Below, in pieces: positions 46,726 to 56,415 of a stretch of DNA of 64,000 nucleotides. The notes under the pieces were generated by a model, which did no database searches, was not told the DNA's origin, and saw only the letters and a list, made by a program, of their open reading frames with translations. Location of the stretch: positions 54,006 to 118,005 of IMG/VR virus record IMGVR_UViG_3300028197_001695. One strand, given 5' to 3'. Origin of the DNA: a virus. A program made the translations under genes and the position numbers. The stretch's first letter is position 1. The number at the start of each line of letters is the position of its first letter.

Positions 46726-49283
46726 TTTTTATTCAGATCTCTAAGCTTCATCATGATTTTAGTATCAATCACCCTAGCCGAAGTTATAAAACTACTACCA
46801 CGGCCTTTACTAGCATTCAAGATCAAAATGCACTCTTTCGATATTTTATATTGTGAAAGGAAGTCTGAAAGAGTATTAGATCTAGAATTATCCATCATTA
46901 AAAATTTAGATGAGCCTGTATTGTCTGAAACATTAATCATCATATACTTATTACCGCTTTGAGAGATATTTGTGAAGAAATCTTTTACTTGGCAAGCTAC
47001 CTTGAAACTCGTTCTTTCTGAGATCTCATCTATTTCTCTTAGACTACTCATGGAACCGAATTCATCTTCAAAGCAGTCTCTCAAATCGAAAGAGTAACTA
47101 TAACCCAATAAAGTATTTTCATACCACCAATTACAAAACTTCTGGAATGGCTTATTCTTGTCGAAGATCTCTTTGTAATTCTTAAAATTTTTCTTAAAGG
47201 TATTAAACCTAGATTCTTTCATTATTGGGCGACCATCATCAGCAATAGCGTTCACCCTTATCACTTCCGATATTGCTTTTAAAACATCATCACCAAACCT
47301 CTCTTTAAATAGATTAAAATTTCTCTTCTCCCTGTCTGTCAATATGTTGAAAGCTTGAGCCTCTAAAACTAACCTGCCTCTTTTTTCTGTAGACTCGTCC
47401 ATAGATCCAGCTTGAATCAAAGCAGCTAGCACTGAGATATTAATTCCACAATTTTTAGCTGCCATGAATACATCATATTTGCTTTCAAACCCGTCTGACC
47501 CTTTGAAAGATAAAAGACCTTCTTTAGATTTAGAAGAAATACCTTTGATTCCATTAAGGCCATATCTAATGTTGTCACCTTCAATAGAAAAGTCCATTTT
47601 TGATTTAAATAGGCTTGGAGGTAATAATCGAACACCAAAGTAATCTAACTCTTGATGGACAGAAGCAACAACTTCAAGAGGCTCTGGGTCAAACTCAGAA
47701 GACTCAAGGACAGACAAGAAGAACTCTCTAGGATATTTGTACTTCAAATAAACTGTCTTAGCTGCCAATTCAGCATAAGCGAAACTGTGAGACTTGTTGA
47801 ATGAGTAGTCAGCAGAAGCTTGTAGGGCAGTCCAGTAGAAATCACTGATCTGACTATCTAAACCTAGAGCTTGTGCAGCATCATAAATTCTATCTTTCCA
47901 CTTCGGCATTTCCTCAACCTTCTTCTTACCAACAATGCGACGAAGAGTTTCTGCCTCTTCTAGAGTCAAACCGAAAACCTTGTTAGCAATCTGCATCAAC
48001 TGCTCTTGATACAAGATAACGTTTTTAGACCAAGATAGGATTTCATCTAGCTCTTTATGAAGGTTGCTTGATTGAGGGGCTTGTTTCTGTCGGACATATT
48101 CGTCAACAAATTGTAAAGCCCCCGGTCTAGCAAGAGCTACAACGTCAGAAAGTTCATTGAGATTGTCAGGCTTTACGTCTTGGCAAACCCTGAAGTTTGT
48201 ATCTGCTGAAATCTGGAAGAGACCTTCTGGATGATTATAGGTTTGAAGCTTCTCATATATGAATGGGTCATTAGGGTCTATTTCATCTATGCCAATGCCA
48301 ATCTTGTCGCAAGTCCTGTGAGCGATTGTTAATGTCCTAAGACCAAGAATATCGAACTTAACCATGAGGTCAGCAACATCGTGCATATTGTAACCTGTTA
48401 CTAAGTCTCCATCTTTAGTTTTTTGAAGAGGCACAACATCTCCTATTGATTGAGAGCAAATAGCAATGCCAGATGGATGGACTCCTGTGTTTTTAATTAG
48501 ATTCTCAATCTTCTTCGCATTAATAAAAGTCCTACTATGTTTTTTAGCCCAATTGTCGAGCTTCTCATTCTCTTCTCTCGCATTATCTAAAGAAGATACT
48601 TTGCCATGAAGTTTCGGAATCATGTCACTAACTGAATTAGCTTGGTCCTCTTTGGCTTCATCAAAATACTTGGTAGCCTCTCTAATGCAAAGCTTCGAAC
48701 TAAAAGTGTTGAAGGTTAAAATTTTTGCTGTCCTGCCCTTATGTTTTTCTTCAATGTATTGAATGACTCTCTGTCTTTGCTCATAACTGATATCTGAGTC
48801 AACATCAGGAAGTAGACTGCCAACAAGAAACTCTTTATTTCGTTTGTCGTAAACTTTTTTAGCACGACTCTTTGATACAAAACGTTCAAAGAACAAATTG
48901 TGAGGAATGGGATCAATATTAGTAACCCTAAGCAAATACAAAACTAAAGATCCAGCAGCAGAACCACGACCTGCTCCGGTGGGAATACTATTTTCATGGC
49001 AAAAGTTTAAAACATCCCAATTTAACAAAATATAATCTGTAAATCCAAGCTCTTCAAAAGTCTCTAGCTCTTGTTTGGCACGATCAAAATATTCTTTTTT
49101 ATTCTCATACTTTGTAATTCCTTTGTCCCGCAATCCTTTGCGGGTAAGCTCATACATAATTTCTTTAGTGGAGCTTTCTTCGCCAAGCCCAATACTCCTC
49201 AATACAGCTTCGCTGACAGAAGTCTTAGGTAATTCAACGCCAATAGGCTCACAATCGTCGTAAACAGAAAAATCTTTAAACAT
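46722..49283 (-). CDS. DNA polymerase III alpha-like catalytic subunit (C-family), lacking PHP domain
   Basis: An 853-residue C-family polymerase core. Palm motifs: GAGRGSAAGSLVLYLLRVTN, then LLPDVDSDI with the two catalytic Asp, then KFDILGLRTLT with the third. GVHPSGIAI, EAETLRRIVGKKK and SFNKSHSFAYAELA are all conserved. The N-terminal PHP part is missing and is made by a separate gene (49884-50585); the normal protein has about 1160 residues. It synthesises phage DNA; proofreading would come from the neighbouring DEDDh exonuclease. Confidence 0.93.
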   Translation of the reverse strand: MFKDFSVYDDCEPIGVELPKTSVSEAVLRSIGLGEESSTKEIMYELTRKGLRDKGITKYENKKEYFDRAKQELETFEELGFTDYILLNWDVLNFCHENSIPTGAGRGSAAGSLVLYLLRVTNIDPIPHNLFFERFVSKSRAKKVYDKRNKEFLVGSLLPDVDSDISYEQRQRVIQYIEEKHKGRTAKILTFNTFSSKLCIREATKYFDEAKEDQANSVSDMIPKLHGKVSSLDNAREENEKLDNWAKKHSRTFINAKKIENLIKNTGVHPSGIAICSQSIGDVVPLQKTKDGDLVTGYNMHDVADLMVKFDILGLRTLTIAHRTCDKIGIGIDEIDPNDPFIYEKLQTYNHPEGLFQISADTNFRVCQDVKPDNLNELSDVVALARPGALQFVDEYVRQKQAPQSSNLHKELDEILSWSKNVILYQEQLMQIANKVFGLTLEEAETLRRIVGKKKVEEMPKWKDRIYDAAQALGLDSQISDFYWTALQASADYSFNKSHSFAYAELAAKTVYLKYKYPREFFLSVLESSEFDPEPLEVVASVHQELDYFGVRLLPPSLFKSKMDFSIEGDNIRYGLNGIKGISSKSKEGLLSFKGSDGFESKYDVFMAAKNCGINISVLAALIQAGSMDESTEKRGRLVLEAQAFNILTDREKRNFNLFKERFGDDVLKAISEVIRVNAIADDGRPIMKESRFNTFKKNFKNYKEIFDKNKPFQKFCNWWYENTLLGYSYSFDLRDCFEDEFGSMSSLREIDEISERTSFKVACQVKDFFTNISQSGNKYMMINVSDNTGSSKFLMMDNSRSNTLSDFLSQYKISKECILILNASKGRGSSFITSARVIDTKIMMKLRDLNKK

Positions 49284-49897
49284 TACAAATTCATTTCTTT
49301 TTTAAGTGCAGAAAAAACCTTGAAGCACATCTTATTATCATATAAGGCATCATGCAACTTCTCTTCTTCAAACTCTATGCCAAAGAATTTAAGCAATTGG
49401 TTTTGAGAAACTCTCGACTTGAGGGATCGGTCATGGATTATCTTATACTGCCAACTCAACAAATCTTTCTTGGGCTTGTCGAGATCTTCTCTGTAAGCCT
49501 TGCCGAAGGCTCTAGTGTCATAAATTCGATTAAGATACGAATAATCAGGAGTTTCCCCCAACAACCTTTGCATGCAAGCCACCATGTAGACATCAAAGCC
49601 CAAAAGGTTCTGACCAACAATTTTATATTCTGGGTTAAATAAATCAACTTTAAAATCAGCCCAAACTTTCTTCAAAGGCTCCTTCCTCTCGTTATACTTA
49701 TCCCAACTGAAGCCTGTCAAATGCTCCACTTTTTTATTAATTTGTAGGTCTTTATGGCTAATATATCTATCGTTCTCTTTAATGACTCTATTGCCTTGGC
49801 AAATCAACCATGAAACTTGCCAAGTACGAGAAGAGTGCAAATTAAGACCCTCAGTCTCCGTGTCAAAGACTAAATATTTTTGATTATGTGGTAGCAT
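49283..49897 (-). CDS. DnaQ-like DEDDh 3'-5' exonuclease
   Basis: A 204-residue exonuclease. Exo I FDTETEGLN (Asp and Glu), exo II GQNLLGFDVYM (Asp) and exo III HDALYDN (His and Asp) match the DEDDh order of DnaQ, the epsilon subunit. It lies between the PHP-like piece and the polymerase core, sharing one base with the polymerase gene, so all three should be made together and assemble. Proofreading function is inferred from this. Confidence 0.9.
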   Translation of the reverse strand: MLPHNQKYLVFDTETEGLNLHSSRTWQVSWLICQGNRVIKENDRYISHKDLQINKKVEHLTGFSWDKYNERKEPLKKVWADFKVDLFNPEYKIVGQNLLGFDVYMVACMQRLLGETPDYSYLNRIYDTRAFGKAYREDLDKPKKDLLSWQYKIIHDRSLKSRVSQNQLLKFFGIEFEEEKLHDALYDNKMCFKVFSALKKEMNL

Positions 49898-50585
49898 CTT
49901 TATAAGACTCCCAACAGAACTCGTCTGAGCAGAAGTGATTTAAGTTTGGGTTTTGGAAGGTTGGAGTCCTACCTCCAGATCTATTACAAGCTGCTTTATA
50001 CATTTGTAAAGCAGCAAAGTCATCTTTGTCACGATGAAGTATCGTCTTAACAGTTTGAGTCTTAACATCAAGACTGTCAATAATAGATTTAATTTGGAAA
50101 TCAAAGGGGTGATTATTATCTTCGATAAAGTAAACCGGATCTAAGTCTTTAATATCTATGTGAGATAAGCCAAAATGAAATAAATTATTAAAGATATAAG
50201 AGTCGTAGAATGGGACGCACACTTTTAGATTCTTAAAATCAATTTTGTTATACTCAGATAAAATCAAAGAATTTCGGTCATTCAAAGAGGCGTTAGAATA
50301 CATCCTTTTCAAATCTCGTATTCCTTCGTTGTTTTTCGCAAAAAGAGCTAGCTTGCTAGGTTTTTCGCTGTAGTCCCCCTCTGTATTAAGAACAGATATC
50401 TTTAATCCAAAAACAAATGGAACCTCCTCCTCTTGAAAGAGCTTGTTAAATACTCTAAACCCATAAAAAGTGTCTTCAAGTAAAACAACCTTTCCTAATT
50501 GGTCGGTTTTAGCTATATCCAATATTTTCTCTGCGGTGAGAATAGACTTACCTACACTAAACTGACTCTTAAAAAGAGGGATCAT
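49884..50585 (-). CDS. PHP-like N-terminal piece of DNA polymerase III alpha (split, probably inactive)
   Basis: A 233-residue protein that corresponds in layout to the N-terminal PHP domain of bacterial DnaE: ILDIAKTDQLGKVVLLEDTFYGFRVFNKLF mirrors the region around AlTDHGNLFG, and VPFVFGLKISV mirrors kPIiG.E. The HxH and other His metal ligands of active PHP domains are absent (FKSQFSVGK at the start). It probably serves a structural role, holding polymerase and exonuclease together. It overlaps the exonuclease gene by 14 bases. Confidence 0.72.
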   Translation of the reverse strand: MIPLFKSQFSVGKSILTAEKILDIAKTDQLGKVVLLEDTFYGFRVFNKLFQEEEVPFVFGLKISVLNTEGDYSEKPSKLALFAKNNEGIRDLKRMYSNASLNDRNSLILSEYNKIDFKNLKVCVPFYDSYIFNNLFHFGLSHIDIKDLDPVYFIEDNNHPFDFQIKSIIDSLDVKTQTVKTILHRDKDDFAALQMYKAACNRSGGRTPTFQNPNLNHFCSDEFCWESYKDATT

Positions 50586-50594
50586 GCAGGAATT

Positions 50595-51641
50595 CTAAAG
50601 AAGATCACTCGTGTTGTCAAACGAAAAAGACGGGCAACCAGAATATTTTTTCTTCTCAATATGAGTCCCTACTCCTTCGTCGAGCATAACTTGTAAATTT
50701 TCTTTAACGTAAGACGACTTAATGAACTTGTCTTTTTCTCCAAGCAAATGGTAATACTCAAATGGAAACTTGAATGGACAGTGCCACATTAAATCTCCGT
50801 TCTTTTTTAATTGTCCTACGCGAGTAGCTCTGCCACAAACAATTTTACCAGCAAACCCTTCTTCCTTCGCTGGATACCCCTTATCCCAAGCAAGGCCACT
50901 AACCGCAGTATTGTGATTGAAATTATTGATTACCTGTTGAACATCAGTCAAAAAATATTCAAAACCTTCTAAGTCTAGTTCATCTAACGGCTCCATAGCC
51001 ATAAGACCTTCCCCGTTCAAGTCGAACTTTAAGAATAAGAACTCCATGCGTCTCTTCAAGTATTCTGGATACAAGTATTTAACAGCAAGACAATACATGT
51101 AATCCTGCATGTTGTCTGTATACTCCTTACCTTCAAAGATACTTTTTGAGGTTTTGAAATCTCGGATTATAGCTGTTTTTTTTCTTTTAAATAAAAATAG
51201 TTTATCTATAAAGCCTAGTATCCGATAATCCTTATCGCCTTCATTTACAGAGATGTCGAAATCTTTCTCAGAGATAGCTTCTGTAGGCTTCCCCTCTGTG
51301 TCCCCAAAGAAATCAAAATTCAGACCCTCAACTGTCATCTTGTTGATTAGGTCCATATTCTCAAAGTCGTCTATCTCATACTTTTTAGCGTAAGCTTCTA
51401 TCATCCTCTTAATCGGAGGACTAACATTTATATCTTGAGCTTTGATAATCGCTGTATAATGCTTCCTGTGTTTAGGATTACCTAAGTTCTCAAAAACAGC
51501 ATGGCAGATTGTCCCACGCAAAGATCCATGATTAGATTTATCTGGTAAGCGCAGATGATACTTGGCCCAATATTGCCAAGTACAAGTTTGCATTGTTTTT
51601 ATGCGAGAGGCTGAGAGAGGCTTATTTTTAGATTTCTCCAT
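50595..51641 (-). CDS. RecB/Cas4-like PD-(D/E)XK exonuclease
   Basis: A 348-residue nuclease. PLSASRIKTMQTCTWQYWAKY opens the RecB-family fold; RGTICHAVFENL holds the conserved His; AIIRDFKTSK holds the D...K pair; QDYMYCLAVKYLYP is motif IV (QxxxY). A Cys in TMQTCTW and others near the C-terminus (CGRA, WHC) may bind an iron-sulfur cluster as in Cas4/AddB. Start ATG 51641 gives a 14-base overlap with the primase gene; a farther ATG at 51704 is less likely. Confidence 0.82.
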   Translation of the reverse strand: MEKSKNKPLSASRIKTMQTCTWQYWAKYHLRLPDKSNHGSLRGTICHAVFENLGNPKHRKHYTAIIKAQDINVSPPIKRMIEAYAKKYEIDDFENMDLINKMTVEGLNFDFFGDTEGKPTEAISEKDFDISVNEGDKDYRILGFIDKLFLFKRKKTAIIRDFKTSKSIFEGKEYTDNMQDYMYCLAVKYLYPEYLKRRMEFLFLKFDLNGEGLMAMEPLDELDLEGFEYFLTDVQQVINNFNHNTAVSGLAWDKGYPAKEEGFAGKIVCGRATRVGQLKKNGDLMWHCPFKFPFEYYHLLGEKDKFIKSSYVKENLQVMLDEGVGTHIEKKKYSGCPSFSFDNTSDLL

Positions 51642-52677
51642 AATGGAAGTCGTATTTTTTTTCAAACTTCCGTAAATTGGAAGTGAATGTTTTATTGACC
51701 CCACGTTTATTCATCTCTTTAGCGAAATCAATAACGTTAGCCATCGATTCATTATGTTTAACTGAGTCGCAATATTCAACATATTTATCTATTTGACCTT
51801 TATCCATGTCTCCAAAATCATTCTCTGGAGGAGGGGAAAAGAATACTTTGTCAAAATCAATTTGATCGCAGAGTTTAAATATAGACTTTATTGAGCCTTC
51901 AAATCCCCTGTTCGAACCTGAATTAAAATCATTATTAAACGCAATGATAATTTTATCTAAAGGTAAACTATGAAGTTTAGAAATGAACTTTGGTGAAACG
52001 TTCAAGCCGAAAGAAACAAGTACATTCTTAATCCCAGCGTTAAATAAAGAAATGCAATCTCCAATAGATTCTACCACATATACGCAACGATGTTCTTCAA
52101 TCGCATCAGCGACATCATTTATACTATAATAAGGATAAAACCAATCAGAACACCTCCCATTGTGTAGCCATTTGGGTCTAGGGTCATCTGTTACCTTACG
52201 ACCTGAAAACCCGTGTATCTTACCATCAGAGCGCATAATAGGGAATATAACTCTCTGATACATTTTGCCAGACATAGCTAATCCACATTTAAATTTTTTA
52301 AGAGTATCTTCTGAGATCCCTCTGTTAAAATAAAAATCATAATGAGGCAATAGTCTATTTAAACAAGTATCTGGGTATGTTTTCTCCTCACTCAAAAGAT
52401 GCTTTTTTCTGGCACGTTCATATATATTTACACCATCCGTCTTCAAATAAGAATTTAAAACATTCTTATCATTTGTATTAAGAGTTTTTTGGAGTAAGGC
52501 TTTAAAAGGAAGAAAAATAGAATCCTCTACATAGTCTTTCCAAACTCCAGTGTCTTTATAAATTTGAAGGGCCGTAGTATTACTCCCAGACCTGTAGACT
52601 GCGCTAGTTCTCCAATAAGAACCATGATCTTTGAGTTTATACCCTAAGTCCTCCAAAATAGATCTGTAATCAGTCAT
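51628..52677 (-). CDS. TOPRIM primase, zinc domain degenerate
   Basis: A 349-residue DnaG-like primase. The N-terminal YWRTSAVYRSGSNTTALQIY keeps the shape of the CHC2 zinc domain but has lost its Cys/His ligands. RVIFPIMRSDGKIHGFSGR is the DnaG core strand pattern. The TOPRIM fold holds Glu203, Asp207 (VVESIGDCIS) and FNND at 247-250 in IIIAFNNDFNSG, where the usual first Asp is Asn. It should make RNA primers for the helicase encoded just downstream (four-base overlap). Confidence 0.85.
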   Translation of the reverse strand: MTDYRSILEDLGYKLKDHGSYWRTSAVYRSGSNTTALQIYKDTGVWKDYVEDSIFLPFKALLQKTLNTNDKNVLNSYLKTDGVNIYERARKKHLLSEEKTYPDTCLNRLLPHYDFYFNRGISEDTLKKFKCGLAMSGKMYQRVIFPIMRSDGKIHGFSGRKVTDDPRPKWLHNGRCSDWFYPYYSINDVADAIEEHRCVYVVESIGDCISLFNAGIKNVLVSFGLNVSPKFISKLHSLPLDKIIIAFNNDFNSGSNRGFEGSIKSIFKLCDQIDFDKVFFSPPPENDFGDMDKGQIDKYVEYCDSVKHNESMANVIDFAKEMNKRGVNKTFTSNLRKFEKKYDFHYGEI

Positions 52678-54221
52678 TGCGAAAGAACCATTGGAATATC
52701 GTCATTGCCCTCGTTGGTCTCTAGCGAAACATCAACGTTATTAACAGAGTTTACAATATCTTGAAGGTCTCCTCTTTCTTCGATTCTAAAATTTTGAATA
52801 TTCAAGTTTATAAAGTTCTTTCGGTTAGAACCATCTGGCATCTCAACAGCATTGATAGCACGGAGAGCGTCTTTGCCTAAGTGTCGAGCCTTAAGGTTTA
52901 CTAGCTTATGAGTACCGAATCGATCTCCATCTTGGTGAATTTCATCTGCAACCTTTGTCCTCAACAAAAACAAATGAGAGCAGAATTGAGTAATGCCATC
53001 AGAAAGTGAAACAACGCTTTCATCGTCAACAATAGAGTCTGCGTTACGGTTACTAGTAATTCCAAGTCTATTCGCTTGAACAGAAGTCATCATTGACACG
53101 CAAGGCTTCCCATCAAAACACAAGTCTCTGTGAATAGTCTGCTTGAACAAATGAACCATCGAGGCTACTTGCTGCCAACCTTCATTCTTACCAAGGTTAT
53201 TGAAGTCTGTCTTAATGTAATCAAAACTAAAAATCATTCTGTTACCCCTGCCAACTTTAGAGTAGTAATACCTTTTTAGATAAGAGCACATCTCTTCCGC
53301 AGACATGCCAGCAACATTCACATAATAAAACTGCATATTGCCAGCCTTAATCTTATCCCAAGTTCTACGTACCCTCGCCACAACCTCTTCAACAGACCAG
53401 TCCTTATAGCTAGAAGTTCTCCACTTTCCACTTTGTAGGAGGTAAACGGGGATACCACTCATCGCAGAACATTGACGGAAAGTAAGCTCTTCTTCACTCA
53501 TCTCCCCATTGTCAAAGTGTAAGACGGGGATGTTATATTTAGCTCCAGTTCTTGTAGTATAGTCCATGCAGAACTGAGTTTTTCCCACGCCAGAACGAGC
53601 TACAATAACAGAGATATTACCCTCAAGAAGAAGAGATCCGTAAATCTCGTTTATTCTTTCGTGTGGACCCATTAATCCAGATTCTTCAACAGGATTATTC
53701 CCTCTATCTTCCACTAAATCTTCCATCATGTCAAAAAGATTAACTGGTCCATCGTCAGAGAACTCAAACTCTTTGATATTTTTATTATAGATTTCGTCAG
53801 CTTTATCTATAATTTCTGAATATTTTATGTCAGGATCGACCTTTTTAACATAAGAGGCTACGTCCCTTGCGGAGCGATAAATCTCTCTACGCGCAGAGAA
53901 CTTTTTCAATTCCTTTACCGAAGAAATAAATATATCTTCTGTTATCTTATGATAGACAAGGGAGCGAATATATTCTGGGAGATCAATACTATCTGGGAAA
54001 CTGACCTTGAGCTGTTCTAACCTTGGTATGAGGATGGTGTCATCTATAGTCTCTGTGTTATTCAGAGCATTTCGGATGAGCTTGAAGATAGATAGATTTA
54101 CAACAGAATCATCGCTAAAGAAATCTTTTTCATTTAAGAACACTGAAACTTCAGCCCACTTGTGAGGGTGCTGGAGAAGACCTTTCAAAACTGTCTTCTC
54201 TAAGTCTAAGCTAGCTATCAT
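52674..54221 (-). CDS. DnaB-like replicative helicase
   Basis: A 515-residue helicase. The N-terminal domain (1-100) is DnaB_N-like (EKTVLKGLLQHP, then VFLNEKDFFS). The RecA-type motor has Walker A ARSGVGKT at 208-215, GEMSEEELTFR and the Walker B strand MIFSFDYIKTD at about residue 330, then SVQANRLG. The C-terminal linker is acidic. It drives fork unwinding and pairs with the primase. Typical DnaB has 450-470 residues. Confidence 0.9.
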   Translation of the reverse strand: MIASLDLEKTVLKGLLQHPHKWAEVSVFLNEKDFFSDDSVVNLSIFKLIRNALNNTETIDDTILIPRLEQLKVSFPDSIDLPEYIRSLVYHKITEDIFISSVKELKKFSARREIYRSARDVASYVKKVDPDIKYSEIIDKADEIYNKNIKEFEFSDDGPVNLFDMMEDLVEDRGNNPVEESGLMGPHERINEIYGSLLLEGNISVIVARSGVGKTQFCMDYTTRTGAKYNIPVLHFDNGEMSEEELTFRQCSAMSGIPVYLLQSGKWRTSSYKDWSVEEVVARVRRTWDKIKAGNMQFYYVNVAGMSAEEMCSYLKRYYYSKVGRGNRMIFSFDYIKTDFNNLGKNEGWQQVASMVHLFKQTIHRDLCFDGKPCVSMMTSVQANRLGITSNRNADSIVDDESVVSLSDGITQFCSHLFLLRTKVADEIHQDGDRFGTHKLVNLKARHLGKDALRAINAVEMPDGSNRKNFINLNIQNFRIEERGDLQDIVNSVNNVDVSLETNEGNDDIPMVLSQ

Positions 54222-54439
54222 TCGCCCACCTCCTGCTGTTGGAATATTTCAACCAATTTAGTGAGAGCCATGTCAACACAAGCATTGTCTGTTTTACTGG
54301 AGAAGGTAGGATGGCCTGATTCATTTATGTAAAATAAAAAGAATCCTTTGTTTCCTCCACTAGGAGAACCAGTACAGTCGAACAATTTAGTAAGGATGCT
54401 TTGAGGTAAAGTATTTTCTGTTTTATCAAAAAGATTCAT
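54218..54439 (-). CDS. Hypothetical protein (73 aa)
   Basis: A 73-residue protein (MNLFDKTENTLPQSILTKLF) with GGNKGFFLFYINESGHPTF in the middle. It is four-base coupled to the helicase and nuclease genes. No family is recognised; by location it may be a helicase accessory. Confidence 0.6.
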   Translation of the reverse strand: MNLFDKTENTLPQSILTKLFDCTGSPSGGNKGFFLFYINESGHPTFSSKTDNACVDMALTKLVEIFQQQEVGE

Positions 54440-54843
54440 ATTACGTCTAACTCGTTTAGTAGATCTTCATTCAGAGTATCTTTCTCTAGTATTCTTACAA
54501 GTCTAATTTTGTTAATATCGCAAAAATATTCCTTTTTCTCGTCTCTTTGCAATTGTGACAGAAAATTCTGCCTTGAGTTTGAGTGAAAAAATTTATTAAA
54601 TTTGTAATGCTGGTTGCCATCAACTTCTATTGCAAGTTTTTTATTCGCGTTATAAAAGTCTATAGTCATTCTAGTTCCAAGAACAGGGAACTCTTCAAAA
54701 ACTACATCTGAAATCCAGTGTGAGTATAAAAGGTCTTTTACTTTTTTTTGGATCTTACTCCGACACTTTTTATCCCAGTCAATTAAATATTTCGATGAGT
54801 TTTTTAGCTTCTGTTCACGACCAGTTGTCGTAAGAAAAATCAT
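54436..54843 (-). CDS. Vsr/DUF559-like PD-(D/E)XK endonuclease
   Basis: A 135-residue protein. RMTIDFYNANKKLAIEVDGNQHY contains the D...ExDGxQH active-site pattern of Vsr/DUF559-type nucleases, followed by FLSQLQRDEKKEYFC, in which the Arg-Asp-x2-Lys is typical. KIRLVRILEKD is the closing strand. Phage members cut branched or mismatched DNA, or act as resolvases; the substrate here is unknown. It is coupled to the recombinase gene by four bases. Confidence 0.75.
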   Translation of the reverse strand: MIFLTTTGREQKLKNSSKYLIDWDKKCRSKIQKKVKDLLYSHWISDVVFEEFPVLGTRMTIDFYNANKKLAIEVDGNQHYKFNKFFHSNSRQNFLSQLQRDEKKEYFCDINKIRLVRILEKDTLNEDLLNELDVI

Positions 54844-55967
54844 ACAAAAATATTCTCAGCAATAAATAAGTGCATCCCCTTAGTGATTTCCTCACTGTTC
54901 TCTAAAAGGTCATACAGAGCTTTCATCCCCTGATACTTCTCTTGAACTTCGACTCCCCTATCAGCAAGATACTTGATAAGTTCAGCATCAATCTTAAACC
55001 AAGAAGCAGACTTCTCAATAAAGTTCCACATTAAAAGCATCTCAATGATCTCACGCTCAATCCAAATAGACTTACCATCAGATCGACCATGCTTGATTGG
55101 GTAACGAATACGCATACCAGTACTTTCATTCGTAGACTTCTGAATATGAACTTTCGCGTAATGACCTATAATAGAATTCTCTGGGCTTGGCCTTGCCTTT
55201 TGATCTTGTAGAATTAGATCAGATTGGTTTCTTCTTTCGAAGTTTATAATCCAGTCTGGATAGTGAAGAGCTGCATTGCCACCGCTAGAATTAGTTTGGT
55301 TGTTTGGATCACTAGGAGCATATTGATTAGTCTTTATAGTTGACCGAACCTGAGAGACCATAATACACATATGACCAAATTTACCCATTCCAAGACTAAC
55401 TCGCTTTAAGAAATCTGAAGTAAGAGATGCACCTGCTGCAACTTTTGCTGCATCACTGGTAGTCTTCTCTAGATCAGATTTAGGAAGCAAGCCATCCATA
55501 CTGTCGATGACAATGCAAAATTTTTCTCTATCTGGATTATTTCTTAGTAATTCTCTAAGACCATCAAAAACTGTGTCGTAAATGTGACACTCCCAAACAA
55601 GGCAAGTGCCTAAATCCCAGTCTTCTGGGTCAGTCACAAATTTCAATCCAGAACGCTTTTGGATGTCTGCTGATAAACGACCCTCCGCTTTGATATAAAG
55701 ACCCTTGGTCTTCTCTACCGTCTCAAGCATATTCTTCATAACATGAAGAGCTTCATTTGTTTTACCACCCTCGTTACAACCAATGAAACGCTGGAGTCCA
55801 GCTCCAAGACCTCCACCCACAAACTGATCTAGAATTAGGGAGCCAGTCGAAACTATGTAAGGCTTTGCAGTCTCTTCATAGTTGTAGTGGAATTCTTTAT
55901 TACTCTTAAAAAACTTCGACATAAATTGCGAAGTCCCAACTTTTTCTTTTGCACTTTTCTTACTCAT
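54840..55967 (-). CDS. RecA/UvsX-like recombinase
   Basis: A 375-residue recombinase. The Walker A is GCNEGGKT (63-70), the glutamate switch region IKAEGRLSAD follows, Walker B is FCIVIDSMDGL at about 152-162, and VSQVRSTI is the L1 start. It is closer to phage UvsX-type proteins than to bacterial RecA (a Glu-Gly pair in place of S-S in the P-loop). It pairs homologous DNA in recombination-dependent replication and repair. It overlaps the zinc-ribbon gene by eight bases. Confidence 0.88.
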   Translation of the reverse strand: MSKKSAKEKVGTSQFMSKFFKSNKEFHYNYEETAKPYIVSTGSLILDQFVGGGLGAGLQRFIGCNEGGKTNEALHVMKNMLETVEKTKGLYIKAEGRLSADIQKRSGLKFVTDPEDWDLGTCLVWECHIYDTVFDGLRELLRNNPDREKFCIVIDSMDGLLPKSDLEKTTSDAAKVAAGASLTSDFLKRVSLGMGKFGHMCIMVSQVRSTIKTNQYAPSDPNNQTNSSGGNAALHYPDWIINFERRNQSDLILQDQKARPSPENSIIGHYAKVHIQKSTNESTGMRIRYPIKHGRSDGKSIWIEREIIEMLLMWNFIEKSASWFKIDAELIKYLADRGVEVQEKYQGMKALYDLLENSEEITKGMHLFIAENIFV

Positions 55968-56406
55968 CTAAAAAATCTCTCAGGGTTTTTCTTTTTTCGA
56001 TCAATCTATCTTCTCCGAATTTGAGCTTGTGGTCAACCATTTTCTCGGAGTTTTTTGGCTTGTAGTAAAATTCCCTGTGTTTTTTATCTAAGTATACTAA
56101 TCCCTCCTTGGTCAAGAAATATTTTATTGACCCATTAAACTTAAATGGAGGCTTGACCTTTAATAAAAAGTCAACGTCATTTTCAAAACGCTTAAACAGC
56201 TTTGTAGCTGCGATCATATCCAGTTTGTAATTAATAGAAGGCTGATCATTCAGCATCTTCCTTATAAACTGTTGCCTCTCTTTAAAGTAAGAAGGTTTTT
56301 TGGCTGTTTTTTTTTGATTTTTAAAACTAAACCCGCATTCACAAACTAGAGAACGAGCAGAGCATAAGGCAGAACATTTTGGACATTCTTTTTTACCCTT
56401 TGGCAT
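55960..56406 (-). CDS. Zinc-ribbon protein (148 aa)
   Basis: A 148-residue protein with CPKCSALCSARSLVCECG at residues 8-25, a double CxxC treble-clef-like ribbon, followed by a basic linker and a helical/strand domain without other motifs (KFNGSIKYFLTKEGLVYL). The layout suggests a nucleic-acid-binding factor, for example a late transcription or recombination mediator. It is the first gene of the replication operon. Confidence 0.7.
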   Translation of the reverse strand: MPKGKKECPKCSALCSARSLVCECGFSFKNQKKTAKKPSYFKERQQFIRKMLNDQPSINYKLDMIAATKLFKRFENDVDFLLKVKPPFKFNGSIKYFLTKEGLVYLDKKHREFYYKPKNSEKMVDHKLKFGEDRLIEKRKTLRDFLDE

Positions 56407-56415
56407 AAATCAATC

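Noticed and set aside
49352-49642. 96-residue frame on the plus strand in the exonuclease gene
   Set aside because: Opposite to well-supported DEDD motifs; no start signal.
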